Positions 61,969 through 64,000 of a stretch of DNA of 64,000 nucleotides are shown piece after piece. The DNA lies in NCBI GenBank assembly GCA_949316235.1, contig OX438748.1, positions 22,251,575 through 22,315,574 on the forward strand, in the 5' to 3' direction. Source of the stretch: Oegoconia quadripuncta. Its lineage: Eukaryota; Arthropoda; Insecta; Lepidoptera; Autostichidae. The notes beneath the pieces are model-generated. The model worked only from the letters and a program-made list of their open reading frames with translations, did no database searches and had not been told where the DNA came from. Made by a program: the position numbers and the translations under genes. Numbering within the stretch: the first letter of the stretch is position 1; each line of letters starts with the position of its first letter.

Positions 61969-62690
61969 TAGGCCCGTGTTAATAAACCATTCTCAAGATT
62001 GAGAACAGTCTTAAGTAAACGTTGTGATTAAAAACCTAACTTAAACTTGCGCTGAGTCGCTAGCGGTGTTTAAACGACGTTTAAGAGAGCATTACTTATC
62101 GCTTTGATGTTAAAACATTATAATGGTATTTATTTTGTTTATGTTTATATATTTTGTAGTATTTTATGTAGTTATGCCCATTAGTCTGTATTTATAATTA
62201 TGATTATATATTATTACTATTGTTTGAATGTTAGGTATATTTATCATTTATATATATTATAGTATAAGGATTTAGATATGTTTTACTTTTGTAGTTTACT
62301 TTACGCTACGCAGTAGTAGTATATTATATTAAGTTTCTTTGCCATGGTTGTCTGGAAGAGATCGCTATAAGCGATAAGACCGCCTTTGTACACCGGTTAA
62401 AATAATATCACTGTGTATATTTTTAAGCTGTGTACAATAAAGAATTTTTTCTTTCTTTTCTTTTCTTGAGACCTGAAAAGCACGTGCATACTCAAGCAGT
62501 ACTCACTTAAACGAAACTCAAGACTATCATTCATTCGCCGCTGAAGCGTATACTTCAGAAGTGATCTCAGCTGAGTAGACCTCAAGATTGGTTTATAAAT
62601 TAGCGCGGAGCTTGAGATAGCGTCAACAGCTTAATACGCATCTCGGTTGATACAGCCTCAAGACTTCTATTGAGATTGATTTATTAAAAC
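61969..62690. mobile_element. MITE with CTCAAG-rich interior, copy 3, split
   Basis: Inverse orientation: ggcccgtgttaataaaccat at 61971, interior words to about 62046, then resumes at 62467 (cttgagacctgaaaagcacg) and runs to gattgatttattaaaa at 62690, where the end is degraded. A LINE 3' end sits in the gap. Confidence 0.78.
62045..62466 (+). pseudogene. LINE C-terminal stub and 3' UTR inside the MITE
   Basis: Starts with the last codons of a LINE (ESLAVFKRRLREHYLSL then stop, 62056-62109), runs through an AT-rich 3' UTR (gtctggaagagatcgctata, gtgtacaataaagaattttt) and ends in a TTTC-rich tail. Truncated to the last 18 codons. Confidence 0.78.
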
Positions 62691-62699
62691 TCATAATAT

Positions 62700-62902
62700 A
62701 AATAATTTATTAATAATTTGAATGATCAACCTTTGTTTAGGGTAAATGGGTACACTTTTTTCTCGCTAGTTATTTTTCCTTTTTTCTTGTTTTTGAATTT
62801 AATAATTTTCATGTAATCTATCTGACGCATACGGTGTTTACATATAATTGTTTGTACATTTAGCTAATAACTAATATACATAAGGCTTCATTACTCTAAG
62901 CT
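62700..62902. other. No gene seen
   Basis: AT-rich, nothing recognised. Confidence 0.4.
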
Positions 62903-64000
62903 TTTGTAGTGGTAGAGCCACGCTGTAAGCTATTGCGAGTTTTTAAGAGGCAATGTAAGAAATGGCACTTACATAAACAGAAGTCTGCGTGCATCTGGTC
63001 CTTCAAAAAATAAAAAAAAATAAAAATGTAGGTACTAGTTATATAATTAATTAGTTGGTGCCCGATTTGTCAGTGTACTCGTATTTCTCTGCCAGTATGA
63101 TATGCTATGCCTGTGTATGCCTAAATAGGTACCTACTTATCAAACTCACAGAATTTTATAATGATCATCTCGCACTTTTATCATTAGCGCCTTATTTTAT
63201 TATTATAATTTTCAATAGAGGATAGCATTGGTATCTTAGCGGGGTATATTGTTCACTTTGTCCCATTCCTCTCTGGCCACAGGAAAATTTAAACTATTTG
63301 TACTTTATTATGCTAATAATATTAGTTTTTTTAATTTTTTTTTTTAGTTCTAGTGGGCGATTTTCTGATCGCTTAGTAAGGTGGTTCAAAGTGGCTCGAA
63401 AGATGGCGCTAACAGATGGGGCCTCTTATTTCTTACATTTTAATTTAATTTCTACGTTGTCCAGAGCCACGCCTAAACTTAAAAACAAAAATATATGTAA
63501 CAAAAATCGTTAGCCATTGGAAAGTCGCCCATACTGTCTTTGGTGGCAGCAACTACTCTACAGGGGGGGACTGAAAATCAGCAACACTGCTGAGTCCCTA
63601 CCCATTCATCACAATACTGTGGTTCTCGATTCTATGTATGCTTGTGTTTTTTTTTCTTTTTTGTGATGAATAAATACCTTTTATTATTATTATTATTATT
63701 ATTATTAGCTTGCAGCATGAATGGGCCGGCTCGACCGGGGAAGTACCACCCTCTCGCAGAAGACCGACGTCTGAGTAGTGGCATTTTGCCACTGCGCTTC
63801 GTCCGGTGAGCGAGGGCGCCGGAGGCCCACCTTCCAGTCTCTCTCCAGAATGGTAGCGGTATTTAAAGAGTTAGTACCCGCACTGCTGGAGAATCCCTCA
63901 TCGCTCAGGCTGCCCTACTTATTCTGGGGTGGACACCTTCCTCAAAGGCCGGCAACGCATCTGTGACCCTTTTGGTGTTGCAGGTGCCCATGGGCGGCGG
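62903..64000 (+). mobile_element. LINE end, split by an insertion; runs off the window
   Basis: ttttgtagtggtagagccac...aagctatt (62904-62936) resumes at 63708 (agcttgcagcatgaatgggc) and runs to the window edge, as the inverse of the continuous sequence at 6098-6490. It includes the coding block ([14 protein letters not shown]) near 63945-63985. The open frame at 63778-63966 belongs to it in another phase. Confidence 0.75.
62937..63707 (+). mobile_element. Insertion with (TTA)n tail inside the LINE end
   Basis: About 770 bp absent from the copy at 6461. Ends in gatgaataaatacctttta then (TTA)n at 63683-63706. The flanking ctatt/atta is too short to prove a duplication. No coding frame recognised. 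Confidence 0.6.

Noticed and set aside
63298..63513. 71-codon frame MYFIMLIILVFLIFFF...
   Set aside because: Hydrophobic start arises from AT-rich DNA in an insertion without recognised homology; no supporting signal.

Overview
The window looks like intronic DNA from a moth or butterfly (Lepidoptera). It is AT-rich and densely packed with short retroposons and DNA-transposon fragments of types common in lepidopteran genomes: tRNA-headed SINEs, Helitron-like units ending in CTAG, 5'-truncated LINEs and R1-clade LINE tails. The only host coding sequence I can support is on the minus strand: two exons that encode the first LIM domain (16119-16308) and most of the second LIM domain (1973-2103) of an Islet/tailup-type LIM-homeodomain transcription factor. 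Splice sites and phases agree, so 2104-16118 is one intron of about 14 kb. The homeodomain exons should lie beyond the left edge. The N-terminal exon(s) lie to the right of 16308, possibly outside the window.

Layout. 1-16.3 kb: islet LIM2 exon, large intron filled with SINEs, LINE ends and two DNA transposons, then the LIM1 exon with a SINE about 35 bp from its splice acceptor. 16.3-23.9 kb: more SINE/LINE fragments, a GT microsatellite, and a few short GC-rich or motif-rich stretches that could be regulatory. 23.9-30.1 kb: a nearly complete, very young Ty3/gypsy LTR retrotransposon on the minus strand, with two 218-bp LTRs that look identical by eye, a 4-bp target duplication (AAAG), gag-protease and RT-RNaseH-integrase frames, and no env. 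Its 3' non-coding region carries an array of about ten short hairpins whose stems differ by compensating changes. 30.2-37 kb: R1-clade LINE tails, a TA-target MITE and Helitron-like units. 37.2-39.8 kb: a large inverted duplication (arms about 820 bp, spacer about 960 bp) that copies a LINE end together with a MITE. 40-52 kb: LINE remnants, SINEs, Helitron-like units and a nested inverted-repeat structure at 43.7-44.4 kb. 52-64 kb: mostly unremarkable AT-rich DNA, a LINE with a 229-residue RT C-terminal reading frame, two near-perfect palindromes flanking a SINE, a Harbinger-like non-autonomous transposon that keeps the start of its transposase, and nested LINE insertions at the right edge.

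How it fits together: apart from the two islet exons, almost all recognisable sequence is mobile DNA or its debris, with many insertions into older insertions. The gypsy element is the only recent arrival that looks close to intact. Copy boundaries of repeats are read by eye from shared sequence and are good to within roughly 5-20 bp unless a target duplication fixes them. No tRNA, rRNA or CRISPR locus is supported; the tRNA-like and 5S-like sequences are parts of SINEs.
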